64,000 bases of DNA, taken from positions 381,779 to 445,778 of the forward strand of contig JAHDWP010000001.1 of NCBI GenBank assembly GCA_023382715.1. Reading direction: 5' to 3'. This document shows, in pieces, positions 9,404 through 17,758 of the stretch. The position numbers were made by a program, and so were the translations under genes. This stretch comes from Anaerolineae bacterium (lineage in GTDB: Bacteria > Chloroflexota > Anaerolineae > Aggregatilineales > Aggregatilineaceae). The first letter of the stretch is position 1; the number at the start of each line of letters is the position of its first letter. Under the pieces are notes generated by a model that was not told where the DNA came from, did not search any database, and worked only from the letters and a program-made list of their open reading frames with translations.

Positions 9404-10155
9404 GCAGCGATCTGGCCGCCGTCATCCTGGCCCACAACGAGGCCGAGAATATCGTCGCCTGCATCGAGAGCGTGCGCTGGACGGGCCACGTGGTCGTGGT
9501 CGTGGACACACGCAGCAGCGATGCCACCGCCGATCTGGCTGCGCAGGCCGGCGCCGAAGTCCTGCCCCACCGCTTCGAGAACTACGCCCAGCAGCGCAAC
9601 GCGGCGCTGACCCTGGTCGAGACGGAATGGGTCTTCTTCGTGGACGCTGACGAGCGTTCCACCCCTGCCCAGGCGGAAGAGATACGCGCCACCCTCGCCC
9701 GCCCCGCCCATAACGGCTACTGGATTCCGCGCCACAACTACATCTTCGGCAAACTCACCCGGCACACAGGCTGGTACCCGGATTACCAGATGCGCCTGCT
9801 GCGGCGCAGGCACGCACGCTACGATCCGCAGCGCCAGGTTCACGAGCTAGTCCTGCTGGATGGCGAGCCGGGCCACCTGACCGAGCCGCTCATCCACTAC
9901 AACTACCGCAGCCTGCGCCAGTTCCGTGAGAAGCAGCAGCGCTACGTAGCCTTTGACGCGCGCATTCTGCACGAGCAGGGGATCAAGCCGCGACCGCACA
10001 AGTTCATCACGCAACCGCTGCGCCACTTCTACTGGCGCTTTGTCACCCTGCAAGGTTACCGCGATGGCTGGCACGGGCTGCGGCTGAGTCTGCTCATGGC
10101 CTGGTACGAATTGCAGAAGTACGTGCACCTGCGCCGCCTCGCGCGGCAGGAGTGA
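9400..10155 (+). CDS. Family 2 glycosyltransferase (WaaE/KdtX-like)
   Basis: A 251-residue glycosyltransferase beginning LAAVILAHNEAENIVACIESV, with the acidic DTRSSD (35-40) and the metal-binding VDADE (80-84), a canonical DxD. The later YQMRLLRRRHARY and VHELV segments resemble the LPS-core-type WaaE/KdtX subgroup, but the organism is probably not an LPS producer, so a glycolipid or polysaccharide acceptor is more likely. The start is fixed by a 4-base ATGA overlap with the preceding gene; longer in-frame upstream codons lie inside that gene. The 3' end faces the leftward gene at 10165 with a 9-base gap. Confidence 0.88.
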   Translation: MSSDLAAVILAHNEAENIVACIESVRWTGHVVVVVDTRSSDATADLAAQAGAEVLPHRFENYAQQRNAALTLVETEWVFFVDADERSTPAQAEEIRATLARPAHNGYWIPRHNYIFGKLTRHTGWYPDYQMRLLRRRHARYDPQRQVHELVLLDGEPGHLTEPLIHYNYRSLRQFREKQQRYVAFDARILHEQGIKPRPHKFITQPLRHFYWRFVTLQGYRDGWHGLRLSLLMAWYELQKYVHLRRLARQE

Positions 10156-10164
10156 TCTCGCGCT

Positions 10165-11286
10165 TCAGCGAGCGCGCCGCTCCGCGACGATCTCCGCCAG
10201 GGCGTGCAATCCCCCGGCCACCACGCCATGTCCGCCGAGCAGAACCGGCAGCGGAGCCGCCTGCGCGGCGGCAGTGAACTCGCGCAGCCAGAGATCGTGG
10301 ATGGCGTCGAGCAAATAGAGGTCCGAGGCGAAGCGCTCGTCCGTCCCAGGATAGCGCCCGGCAGCGGCCATCAGCACCCGCGAATCAATGATCGCCACGT
10401 CGGCCATCTGCGCCAGCTCTTCGAAGAAGTCGCCCGGCCCCCAGCGCGCGATCATGCGCTCTACCAGCGAGCGCGCTTCGCCGCGCGCCAGCCGTTCGCT
10501 GGCGGCCATGCCCCGCTCCTCCGAGCAGACCCGTATCCAGCACTGCGTCGCCCGGCTGAGCGCCTCCCACGCCTGGGGAGCGACTCGCCCGATTAGCGCC
10601 GCCCGGCTCCCGTCGCGGGCCAACACAGCCAGCACAGCCTCGACGGGGATGCGCGCCAGCAGCGGATCCTCCAGCGCCGCATGCAGCCGGGGCGAGCAGG
10701 CCGGGTGCGCCCGCACTATCGCCAGGTCAGCGGGCGTGTCCAGGTCCAGGCGCGCCGCAGGCGGCAGATTCGCCGGAGTGCTGACCGTCCAACCGCCGTC
10801 CTCCTGCAGCATCCAGGCGAGGCTGTTGTCGCGGTTCGCCCGCCGGAGGACGGGCAGCGCCTCCTGCGCCTGGGTGAAGGCAACCCAATCGCTGGAGTGC
10901 AGGTTGTTCGTCAGGGCAAGGCGCTCATCGTGCGCGCGCGCGCCGCGCAGCGTCTCCCCCACCTGCGCGATCATCTCCTGAGCGAGCAGGGGTGCGCTGC
11001 CCGCCCCGAAGTACAGCACGTGCGCCAGCTCAAACCGTTCGATCACCCCCGCCAGGCGCTGGCCGAAGTGAAATGGCCCAACGTCCCGATCGGGCAGGCA
11101 ATTCGCCTGAGCGGACAGCCAGCCAAGCTCCGGGCCGGCGACGACGATCGGGCAGACGCCAACCTCCGCTAGAGCGGCGATCAGGTCGGCTGCGGCTGCC
11201 TGGAGTGCCCGGCCCAGCAATTGCTCAGCCGCCGTCGGCCCCGCATGGCCGATCATGATCACCGCGCCGGTTCTCTCCTGGCTCAT
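10165..11286 (-). CDS. Conserved hypothetical, nucleotidyltransferase-like (CofC/MobA-like)
   Basis: About 373 residues, not confidently recognised. The first half has an alternating alpha/beta pattern (VIMIGHAG, VCPIVVAGP, FELAHVLYFGAGSAPLL) and ends with RLDLDTPADLAIVRAHP, which resembles the D-T-P-x-D-L motif of CofC, MobA and related guanylyl/cytidylyltransferases. The second half (about 205-373) is alpha/beta with no motif I can name; it includes AQMADVAIIDSRVLMAA and LGGHGVVAGGLHAL. I prefer the ATG at 11286 over 11352 because a terminator ends just upstream at about 11303, so longer forms would have to start inside it. GTG 11259 or ATG 11253 are other options. Function should be treated as unknown. 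Confidence 0.65.
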   Translation of the reverse strand: MSQERTGAVIMIGHAGPTAAEQLLGRALQAAAADLIAALAEVGVCPIVVAGPELGWLSAQANCLPDRDVGPFHFGQRLAGVIERFELAHVLYFGAGSAPLLAQEMIAQVGETLRGARAHDERLALTNNLHSSDWVAFTQAQEALPVLRRANRDNSLAWMLQEDGGWTVSTPANLPPAARLDLDTPADLAIVRAHPACSPRLHAALEDPLLARIPVEAVLAVLARDGSRAALIGRVAPQAWEALSRATQCWIRVCSEERGMAASERLARGEARSLVERMIARWGPGDFFEELAQMADVAIIDSRVLMAAAGRYPGTDERFASDLYLLDAIHDLWLREFTAAAQAAPLPVLLGGHGVVAGGLHALAEIVAERRAR

Positions 11287-11302
11287 CCTTCGCCTACCCA
11301 CA

Positions 11303-11341
11303 AGAAAACGGGGCCGGGAACGCCCTTCCGCGCCCGGCCCA
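11303..11341 (-). terminator. Intrinsic terminator after hpf
   Basis: On the minus strand an 8-bp GC stem (GGGCCGGG paired with CCCGGCCC, positions 11340-11333 and 11318-11311, loop 14) is followed by CGTTTTC. It begins 20 bases after the hpf stop. Confidence 0.75.
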
Positions 11342-11360
11342 GGCTTGCACACTCAGCTCG

Positions 11361-11939
11361 TCACTCCGTCTGCGGCTCCAGCACGCCGTAATTGCCGTCC
11401 TCACGCCGGTAGAGCACGCCGATCTTGGCCGTGTCTGCGTTGTAGAAGATGAAGAAATTGTGGCCGAGCAGCTCCATCTGGTCAATCGCTTCATCTTCGC
11501 TCATGGGCACCAGCATCACCGCCTTGCGGCGTACAATGGACGTCTTCTCCTCCGCTTCTTCTTCGGCCACCTGGCCGGGCACCGGCTCGACCGATTGCAG
11601 GGCCTGCTCCGACTCGTAGAAACGGCTGGCGCCGCGCGGCTTGCGCTTGCCCTTGTACCGCTCGATCTGACGATACATCTTATCCAGCGCCACGTCCAGC
11701 GCCGCGTAAATATCAGGCTGCCGCTTTTCTTCCGAGCGCAGAATCGCCCCGCGCGTGTTGCGCAGGGTCAGTTGAGCGATGCACTGATCCATGCCCTGCT
11801 TGCGCCGCTCAATAGCCAGGTCCACACGTACTTCGTGAATATTCGGCAGATAGCGATCCAGTCTGCTCACTTTCTTTTCAACATGCTCCTGCAAGCGAGG
11901 CGTCACATCAACATTTCGCGTGTGTATCTTGAGTTCCAT
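11361..11939 (-). CDS. hpf: Long-form ribosome hibernation-promoting factor
   Basis: A 192-residue protein of the HPF/YfiA (RaiA) family, which binds the 30S subunit and inactivates ribosomes in stationary phase; long forms dimerise 70S into 100S. Residues 1-105 are the S30AE domain (MELKIHTRNVDVTPRLQEH, ERRKQGMDQCIAQLTL). After a charged linker, residues 130-190 are the C-terminal dimerisation domain (DEAIDQMELLGHNFFIFYN, GVLYRREDGNYGVLEP). ATG 11939 has AAGGAG 6 bases upstream and matches the family N-terminus; 48 upstream in-frame codons overlap comF and are rejected. It follows comF by about 31 bases and ends at a terminator. Confidence 0.96.
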   Translation of the reverse strand: MELKIHTRNVDVTPRLQEHVEKKVSRLDRYLPNIHEVRVDLAIERRKQGMDQCIAQLTLRNTRGAILRSEEKRQPDIYAALDVALDKMYRQIERYKGKRKPRGASRFYESEQALQSVEPVPGQVAEEEAEEKTSIVRRKAVMLVPMSEDEAIDQMELLGHNFFIFYNADTAKIGVLYRREDGNYGVLEPQTE

Positions 11940-11970
11940 AACCCGCTCCTTTGCAGTGTGGCGATTGCGC

Positions 11971-12732
11971 TCACTCCTCAGCAGGTGAGGCATGCCCACC
12001 CGCGTCAGCAGCCTTGTAGACTGCGCTGGCCAGCACCAGGCCATAGACGCGCCGCGCGCCCGACGCTCGCAGCGCCTCCGCACAGGCTGCCAGCGTAGCC
12101 CCTGTCGTCAGCACATCATCAACGAGGACTATACTCAGATTATCAACACGCAGAGGGTCTGCTGCAAAAGCTCCGGCCACATTCTCCCGGCGAGCCTGCG
12201 CATCCAGGTGTGTCTGCGTCTCGGTGTGGCGCACGCGCGCAACGGCCCCTTCCACATAAGGCTGACCGATCAGGCTGGCCACCTGGTTCGCCAGCAGTGC
12301 CGACTGGTTATAGCCGCGCTCCGCCTGCCGCCGGGCGTGCAGCGGGACCGCGCAGAAGAAGTCCGCCGTCCAGCCATCGCCCGGCCACGCCTCGGCCAGC
12401 AGCCTGCCCAACGGCTCGGCCATCCGCCGCACCCCCTGATACTTCAGGGCATAAATGGCGCTCATCGCCGGCCCTTCAAACACAGTGCGCGTGCGCACTG
12501 CGTCCAGCCCCGCCACCGCGCGCTGCGGCCCCGGCCCAAGCTGGGCCGTGCAGCGTTCGCACAGCAGACTCCCGATGCGCGTGCAGTGAACACACTGTGG
12601 GGGATAGAGCAGGTCGAGCGCAGCCGTAACAACGCGCCGCGCCGTGAGCGCGAGTGGGCCTGCTGCCAAGCGGTCACGCAGCCCCTCCAGCCGCCGGTGC
12701 TGGCCGAGATGATCTTCGAACGAGCTTGTCAA
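11971..12732 (-). CDS. comF: ComF family phosphoribosyltransferase-like protein
   Basis: 253 residues. An N-terminal zinc-ribbon-like cysteine set (C47, C50, C58, C61) is followed by a type I phosphoribosyltransferase fold with the PRPP-binding signature IVLVDDVLTTGAT at 201-213 and the ERGYNQSALLA segment (139-149) typical of ComF/GntX. ComF is needed for DNA transport during natural transformation in Gram-positive bacteria; its biochemical reaction is not settled. The start is a TTG at 12732 with only a weak Shine-Dalgarno, and I see no better alternative before the cysteines. It lies just downstream of tadC, which fits a link between type IV pilus-like machines and DNA uptake, although that link is only positional here. 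Confidence 0.88.
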   Translation of the reverse strand: MTSSFEDHLGQHRRLEGLRDRLAAGPLALTARRVVTAALDLLYPPQCVHCTRIGSLLCERCTAQLGPGPQRAVAGLDAVRTRTVFEGPAMSAIYALKYQGVRRMAEPLGRLLAEAWPGDGWTADFFCAVPLHARRQAERGYNQSALLANQVASLIGQPYVEGAVARVRHTETQTHLDAQARRENVAGAFAADPLRVDNLSIVLVDDVLTTGATLAACAEALRASGARRVYGLVLASAVYKAADAGGHASPAEE

Positions 12733-12763
12733 TTCAATCTCAGACTCAGGTCGCCTGCGCCGA

Positions 12764-13705
12764 TCAAAAGCCGCCGAACACGCCAGACTCGATGAGAATC
12801 ACGACGGAAGGCCCCAGCAGCACGATCCACAGCGACGGGAACACCAGAAACACCATCGGAATCATCATCTTGACCGGCGCTTGCTGAGCCTTCTCCTGAG
12901 CGCGCTGGCGGCGCTTGACACGCATCTGGTCCGACTGGATGCGCAGAATCTTGGCGATGCTCACGCCAAGCTGTTCGGCCTGGACGAGCGCCGCCACGAA
13001 GCTGGTCACGTCGGGCACATCCATGCGATACGACATGTCGCGCAGGGCTTCGCTGCGCCGCTTGCCTAGTTGAATCTCCTGCAGCACGCGCCCAAAAGCG
13101 ATCGCCAGGTCGTTATCCCACTTGGCGTAGACCTTGCTCATCGCCTGTTCAAAGCCCAGCCCGGCCTCCACGCAGATCGTCAGCAGGTCGAGCGCATCGG
13201 GCAGCGACTTCACAATAGCATCCTTGCGCCGGCTGATCTGCCCTTTGAGTTGCAGCATGGGCAGATAATAGCCGAGGAGCGCCCCGCCAACGGTCCCCAT
13301 CGTCCCTTTGGCGACGCCCCAATCGGTGAACATGAAGAACAGCACGAACGCCCCAACGCCCATCACGAGAGTCAGGGCGATGCGCTGGCCGAAGAAGACC
13401 GCCGGCTCCATCGTCTGCGACTTGCCCGCCAGCTCGATCTGGCGGCGGATGCTCTCAATCTGGTTCTCTGGGGTGAATTTGATGGCAAAACGGGCGAGCG
13501 CCCGGTACGTGGGAATGATGACACGCTCGCGAGTGCTCAGCGACAGCTCGATCTGCTCCAGGCTGGCTGGCACATCGCGGTCTCCGTATTCGGCCAGCCG
13601 CTTCTCCAGCGGATTGTCGTCTGCTTTATCGCTGTGCCCAACCAGGATAAGCCCGCCGAGCAAGACCACGCCCGCCACAATCAGCGCCAGAATCGTGATA
13701 TCCAT
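12764..13705 (-). CDS. tadC: Tad pilus inner-membrane platform protein TadC
   Basis: 313 residues with the type II secretion F (GspF/TadC) domain. There is an N-terminal helix (about 4-22), a pair of helices near 112-160 (LVMGVGAFVLFFMF, GTVGGALLGYYLPML), a cytoplasmic domain with LPDALDLLTICVEAGLGFEQAM (about 187-208), and a C-terminal helix near 285-305. It builds the membrane platform with TadB on which the TadA ATPase acts. It follows tadB by 39 bases in a tadA-tadB-tadC order that is standard for Tad loci. Confidence 0.93.
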   Translation of the reverse strand: MDITILALIVAGVVLLGGLILVGHSDKADDNPLEKRLAEYGDRDVPASLEQIELSLSTRERVIIPTYRALARFAIKFTPENQIESIRRQIELAGKSQTMEPAVFFGQRIALTLVMGVGAFVLFFMFTDWGVAKGTMGTVGGALLGYYLPMLQLKGQISRRKDAIVKSLPDALDLLTICVEAGLGFEQAMSKVYAKWDNDLAIAFGRVLQEIQLGKRRSEALRDMSYRMDVPDVTSFVAALVQAEQLGVSIAKILRIQSDQMRVKRRQRAQEKAQQAPVKMMIPMVFLVFPSLWIVLLGPSVVILIESGVFGGF

Positions 13706-13744
13706 CCTACCCTCCCAAACGTGCGAGCGCGCTGTGAGCCTGTG

Positions 13745-14722
13745 TCAGTACTTGATATCCACGATCTTTTGGATAATCGCAGCACCTGTCGCAATCAGGC
13801 CCAATCCGCAGCCCAGCATGGGCCACCCGCACATGCGATTCTCAACGAGATTCGACATGTAGCCTGGACTCACCACATAGAGAAACAGCGTCAGGATGAT
13901 CGGCAGTAACGAGATAAGCCAGCCCGTGATTCGGCCCTGGGCCGTCAGCACCGAGATTTCGCCCTTCAGCTTGATACGATCGCGGATCGTGTGGCTGATC
14001 GAGTCCAGAACCTCGGCCAGGTTGCCACCGACCTCGCGCTGAATATTGACCGCCGTGTTGACCAGGTCGAGATCATCGCTGGGCATGCGCGCCAGCAGGT
14101 GGTCGAGTGCATCATCCATAGGGATGCCAAGCTGCACCTCCATGACCACGCGCTTGAACTCCGACGACGTTGGCTCAGGCGCCTCGCGCGAGATCGCCTC
14201 CATCGCCTGTAGCACCGCGTAGCCTGCGCGCAGAGCGTTCACCCACAGCGCCAGCGTATCAGGAAGCTGGTTTTCGAACGTCTTTAGACGCTTGGACTGT
14301 TTGCGCGCCACATAAAGACGGGGGAAGAAAAAGCCGGCAACCGCCGCGACTCCGCCACCAATTGGCGAGGCGAAGAGCACCATGCCGACGAGGAAACCGC
14401 CAATCCCCGTGATGACGTGCAGCGCCATAAACTCGGAGACGGTCAGCTTCAGGTCGGCCCGCGAAAGCTGCACGCGCCATTTCTGCGCAAAGCCCCGGTC
14501 GGCCAGCATGGCATCAAGCCGCCGGGTGATGAGGCTCGCCTCGTGTGCAGGATCGGGCTGCTGCAGGTCCTCGAAGTCCGCGAGCAGACTGCTGTATTCG
14601 GTGGTGTACCGTCCCAGTCGTTCTTCGATCTGCTCGCGCCGTTCTGCGCGAATGCTGACGATCCCGGCGATCAGGATGATCACCGCCAGGACTCCCGCTG
14701 CGCCGGCTATCGCAATCTCCAT
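13745..14722 (-). CDS. tadB: Tad pilus inner-membrane platform protein TadB
   Basis: 325 residues with a type II secretion F domain, paralogous to TadC. It has an N-terminal helix (about 4-24), two helices in the first half (MALHVITGIGGFLVGMVLF and the following segment), a cytoplasmic stretch LPDTLALWVNALRAGYAVLQ and EVGGNLAEVLDSISHTIRDR, and C-terminal helices from WLISLLPIILTLFLYVV onward. It sits between tadA and tadC with a 106-base gap after tadA that holds a small palindrome. Confidence 0.93.
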   Translation of the reverse strand: MEIAIAGAAGVLAVIILIAGIVSIRAERREQIEERLGRYTTEYSSLLADFEDLQQPDPAHEASLITRRLDAMLADRGFAQKWRVQLSRADLKLTVSEFMALHVITGIGGFLVGMVLFASPIGGGVAAVAGFFFPRLYVARKQSKRLKTFENQLPDTLALWVNALRAGYAVLQAMEAISREAPEPTSSEFKRVVMEVQLGIPMDDALDHLLARMPSDDLDLVNTAVNIQREVGGNLAEVLDSISHTIRDRIKLKGEISVLTAQGRITGWLISLLPIILTLFLYVVSPGYMSNLVENRMCGWPMLGCGLGLIATGAAIIQKIVDIKY

Positions 14723-14774
14723 AGGTGCCCGCCCTCCCCCACGGTGCCCTGCCCTGATCTGGCACAGTGTGTCA

Positions 14775-14801
14775 GTAGGAGCCTGGTGAGCCAGCCCCTA
14801 C
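14775..14801. repeat. Imperfect palindrome between tadA and tadB
   Basis: The 27-base element starts GTAGGAGCCTGG and ends CCAGCCCCTAC around a four-base centre, with one bulge. It has no T-run on either side, so it is more like a dispersed GTAGGGGC-type palindrome than a terminator; transcription must continue to tadB. Confidence 0.45.
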
Positions 14802-14828
14802 GGTGCTACTGCTGCATGGCGCTCGCCG

Positions 14829-16229
14829 TCAATAGCGCGAAACGCCAATTCCAAACACCGACGGTGGCAGGTGAATACCAGCCGCCTCGATCTTGTCAAT
14901 GAACTTGGGGCGCAGCCCTGTCGGGCGGATGCGCCCGATGACCTTGCCAGCTTCCAGGCCGGTCTGCTCAAACTCAAAAATGTCGGACATCGTGATCACG
15001 TCACCTTCCATCCCCTGGATCTCGGTGACCTTAACCACCTTGCGCGTGCCGTCGCGCATCCGCTCCTGGTGAATGACCAGGTCGAGGGCCGAAGCCACCT
15101 GCTCGCGGATGGCGCGCACGGGCAGGTCCATGCCCGCCATCAAGCACATCGTTTCCAGGCGCGCCAGGGTGTCGCGCGGGCTGTTCGAGTGCGCCGTCGT
15201 CAGCGATCCTTCGTGACCAGTGTTCATCGCCTGGAGCATGTCCAGCGCCTCGCCTGCGCGGCACTCGCCCACCACGATCCGGTCGGGGCGCATACGCAGC
15301 GAGTTGACGACCAGGTCGCGAATGCTGATCTCGCCGCGCCCCTCAATATTGGACGGGCGACTTTCCAGCGAGACGACATGCTCCTGCCGTAGCTGAAGCT
15401 CAGCGGCGTTCTCGATAGTGATGATCCGCTCGTCGTTCGGGATGAACCCAGACAGAACGTTGAGCAGAGTCGTCTTGCCAGAGCCAGTGCCGCCCGACAC
15501 CACGATGTTCAGCCGGGCGATGACACACGCCCGCAGGAATTCTGCGATCTCGGGGCTGACAGAGCCGAAACGGATCAGGTCTTCCACCGTGAAAGGCCGC
15601 CGCGAGAACTTGCGGATAGTGATCGTCGGCCCGCACAGGCTGATCGGGCGGATGACCGCGTTGACGCGCGACCCGTCGGGCAGACGGGCATCCACTGTGG
15701 GCGAGCTTTCGTCAATACGACGGCCCAGCGGTGCCACGATGCGATCCAGCACGCGCAGGACATGATCTTCGTCTTCGAAGGTCACATTGGAGCGCAGGAT
15801 GTTGCCGGCGCGCTCGATGTAGACGTTCTTGGGGCCATTGACCATGATCTCGGTGATCGTGTCGTCGGCGAGCAATGGCTCCAGCGGCCCGAAGCCCAGG
15901 ATTTCGGCGACAATCGCCTCGAAAAGCTGTTGCCGCTCGGCGCGTCCCAGCACAATGCTTTCTTCATTGAGGATGGTCGTGAACAGCTCCTCAATGGTCG
16001 TCCGCACTTCGGGAGAACGCGGGTCCACGCTGGTGTCCAGCTCGGCCAACAGCTTGTTCTGGATGCGCACCTTCAGGTCCTGGTAACCGCTCCCTTCCCC
16101 ACGACGGGCCGCGGCCACAGCCGAAGACGCTGCCGGCACCTGAGTTCGCCGGCGCACCTGTTCCAGCTTGGACTCGTCGGGGCTGTCCGGCCCCTGTCCG
16201 CCACGCTCAATACGCCGCAAAAGGGACAT
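14829..16229 (-). CDS. tadA: Tad secretion ATPase TadA/CpaF
   Basis: A 466-residue hexameric secretion ATPase of the VirB11/CpaF family. The N-terminal domain (about 50-230) includes the family segment LGFGPLEPLL and ITEIMVNGPKNVYIER. Walker A GGTGSGKT is at 246-253, the Asp box and Walker B (RPDRIVVGECRAGEALDML) follow, and the His-box region HEGSLTTAHSN is intact, so the enzyme looks active. It powers assembly of Flp/Tad pili or related secretion. It lies 64 bases after tadZ and before tadB in the same direction. Confidence 0.96.
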   Translation of the reverse strand: MSLLRRIERGGQGPDSPDESKLEQVRRRTQVPAASSAVAAARRGEGSGYQDLKVRIQNKLLAELDTSVDPRSPEVRTTIEELFTTILNEESIVLGRAERQQLFEAIVAEILGFGPLEPLLADDTITEIMVNGPKNVYIERAGNILRSNVTFEDEDHVLRVLDRIVAPLGRRIDESSPTVDARLPDGSRVNAVIRPISLCGPTITIRKFSRRPFTVEDLIRFGSVSPEIAEFLRACVIARLNIVVSGGTGSGKTTLLNVLSGFIPNDERIITIENAAELQLRQEHVVSLESRPSNIEGRGEISIRDLVVNSLRMRPDRIVVGECRAGEALDMLQAMNTGHEGSLTTAHSNSPRDTLARLETMCLMAGMDLPVRAIREQVASALDLVIHQERMRDGTRKVVKVTEIQGMEGDVITMSDIFEFEQTGLEAGKVIGRIRPTGLRPKFIDKIEAAGIHLPPSVFGIGVSRY

Positions 16230-16293
16230 ATGCCGCCTCCACTCGTCTCAACCTTCGCCCGCCAATGCGTCCCACTTCCATTGTACACCCATC

Positions 16294-17613
16294 CTACGAG
16301 CCGCCGAACAGCGCCCGTATGCCGCTCTTGGAGCGTTGTTCGCCCGTCTGGGGGCTTTCCTCTGGCGCCTTTTCCTGCTCCACCGTTTTGCGCACCAGCG
16401 CCGCCAGGTCTACCAGTTCCTTGCCCGGTGAGCGCGATTTCATCTTGGCTACCAGGGGCACGCCCTGGTTGACCGCCGTGAGCACCGCCTGATCGTCGAG
16501 CGGGATGGCCGCGGCCACCGAATGCTTGAGATGCGTCTCAATTGAAGCGGTCGGCACAGCGCCGCGCCCGCGCTCTCGCTCTGGCACCACCCGGTTCAGC
16601 ACAAAGAGCACCTTGTCCGACAGGCCTGCTGGTTCTTTAAGGCCGTCCAGGAGGTCCAGCACTTTGCGGATGTTGCGCACAGATGGAATCGTTGGGTTGG
16701 CCACCAGGATGATCCGCTCGGCGATATCGAACAGCTTCAGCGTGGTATCGTCATACTGGGTCGGCGTGTCAACCACGATGAAATCATACGATTTCGCCAG
16801 CAGCTTGACGACCTCTTTCACAGCTTCCGACGTGATGTCATAGGCCATCTCCGGGTGCGGCGGAGCGACCAGCACCTTCAACCCGCTGCCATGCGTCACC
16901 AGCACGCTATCAATCATTTCCTGGTCAATGTCGCTCACCGCCTTCGCCAGATCAGCAATGCTCGACGTGGATTGCACGTTCAGAAACGCATCCACATCGC
17001 CGAACTGAAGGTTGGCATCCACCAGCAGCACGCTGGTGTCGGAGCGCATCAGCGCAGCCGCTACGTTAGTGGCCAGCATCGTCACGCCCGCGCCCGCCTG
17101 TGGGCTGTACACAACGATGACGTGCCCGGCTCCTACTGACGGCGTGAGCGCGCTGCGCTTGGCCTCGCGCGACACAGCCGTCCGCAGCGAGGACATCTGC
17201 ACCTCTTGCTGGCGAATCGGCTCGTTGCGGTCGTAGACGCGCCGAATCGTCGCGTAAAGCTCTTCGCTGGAGACCGGCTTGGTGAGGAAGTCGCGCGCCC
17301 CGGCCAGCATCGCCTGGCGCAAATATCCCGACTCGTTCTGTACCGACATGATCACCACAGCGGCAGTGCGCACTGCCGTGCTGATCGCTTTGGTCGCCGT
17401 GATGCCGTCCATGTCGGGCATGTTGATGTCCATCAGCACCACATCGGGCTTGTGCTGCGTCGCCAGGTCTATCGCCTCGCGGCCCGTGCCAGCGCCATCC
17501 CCGCCCACGACCTCGATATCCGGCTCGAACGCGAGCAGCTTGCGGATGTTCTCGCGCGTATCCGGGATATCGTCCACGATCAGCACTTTGATGACTTGCT
17601 TCTCACTGCTCAT
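16294..17613 (-). CDS. tadZ: TadZ/CpaE-like protein: receiver domain plus degenerate MinD-like ATPase
   Basis: 439 residues. Residues 8-125 are an intact response-regulator receiver (acidic pair D14/D15, phospho-acceptor D62 in VVLMDINMPDMDG, K112 in FLTKP). Residues about 164-400 are a ParA/MinD-type domain: VLLVDANLQFGDVD, YDFIVVDTPTQYDD and RIILVANPTIPSVRN are conserved. The P-loop reads PQAGAGVT at 171-178, where MinD-type proteins have KGGxGKT, so both the signature lysine and the phosphate-binding lysine are absent. Atypical P-loops are known in TadZ proteins. The protein is expected to position the Tad machine at a cell site. The gene sits between cpaB and tadA. Confidence 0.9.
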   Translation of the reverse strand: MSSEKQVIKVLIVDDIPDTRENIRKLLAFEPDIEVVGGDGAGTGREAIDLATQHKPDVVLMDINMPDMDGITATKAISTAVRTAAVVIMSVQNESGYLRQAMLAGARDFLTKPVSSEELYATIRRVYDRNEPIRQQEVQMSSLRTAVSREAKRSALTPSVGAGHVIVVYSPQAGAGVTMLATNVAAALMRSDTSVLLVDANLQFGDVDAFLNVQSTSSIADLAKAVSDIDQEMIDSVLVTHGSGLKVLVAPPHPEMAYDITSEAVKEVVKLLAKSYDFIVVDTPTQYDDTTLKLFDIAERIILVANPTIPSVRNIRKVLDLLDGLKEPAGLSDKVLFVLNRVVPERERGRGAVPTASIETHLKHSVAAAIPLDDQAVLTAVNQGVPLVAKMKSRSPGKELVDLAALVRKTVEQEKAPEESPQTGEQRSKSGIRALFGGS

Positions 17614-17681
17614 TGGTGTCTTCCCATCTCGCCGATCAGACCCTCTCTGGCTTCACCCCAGGCACGCCCCCAGTGACACGC

Positions 17682-17719
17682 GAAGGGCATGCGGACGCCA
17701 GCGCGAGCGCGTGCCCTTC
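17682..17719. repeat. Stem-loop upstream of tadZ
   Basis: GAAGGGCATGCG (17682-17693) pairs with CGCGTGCCCTTC (17708-17719) at 11 of 12 positions, loop 14. It lies in the 145-base gap between cpaB and tadZ, about 70 bases before the tadZ start, without a T-run. It may modulate expression between the two genes. Confidence 0.45.
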
Positions 17720-17758
17720 ATGCCATTTTAACGCAAAGACAATTATTCCGACACGCGC

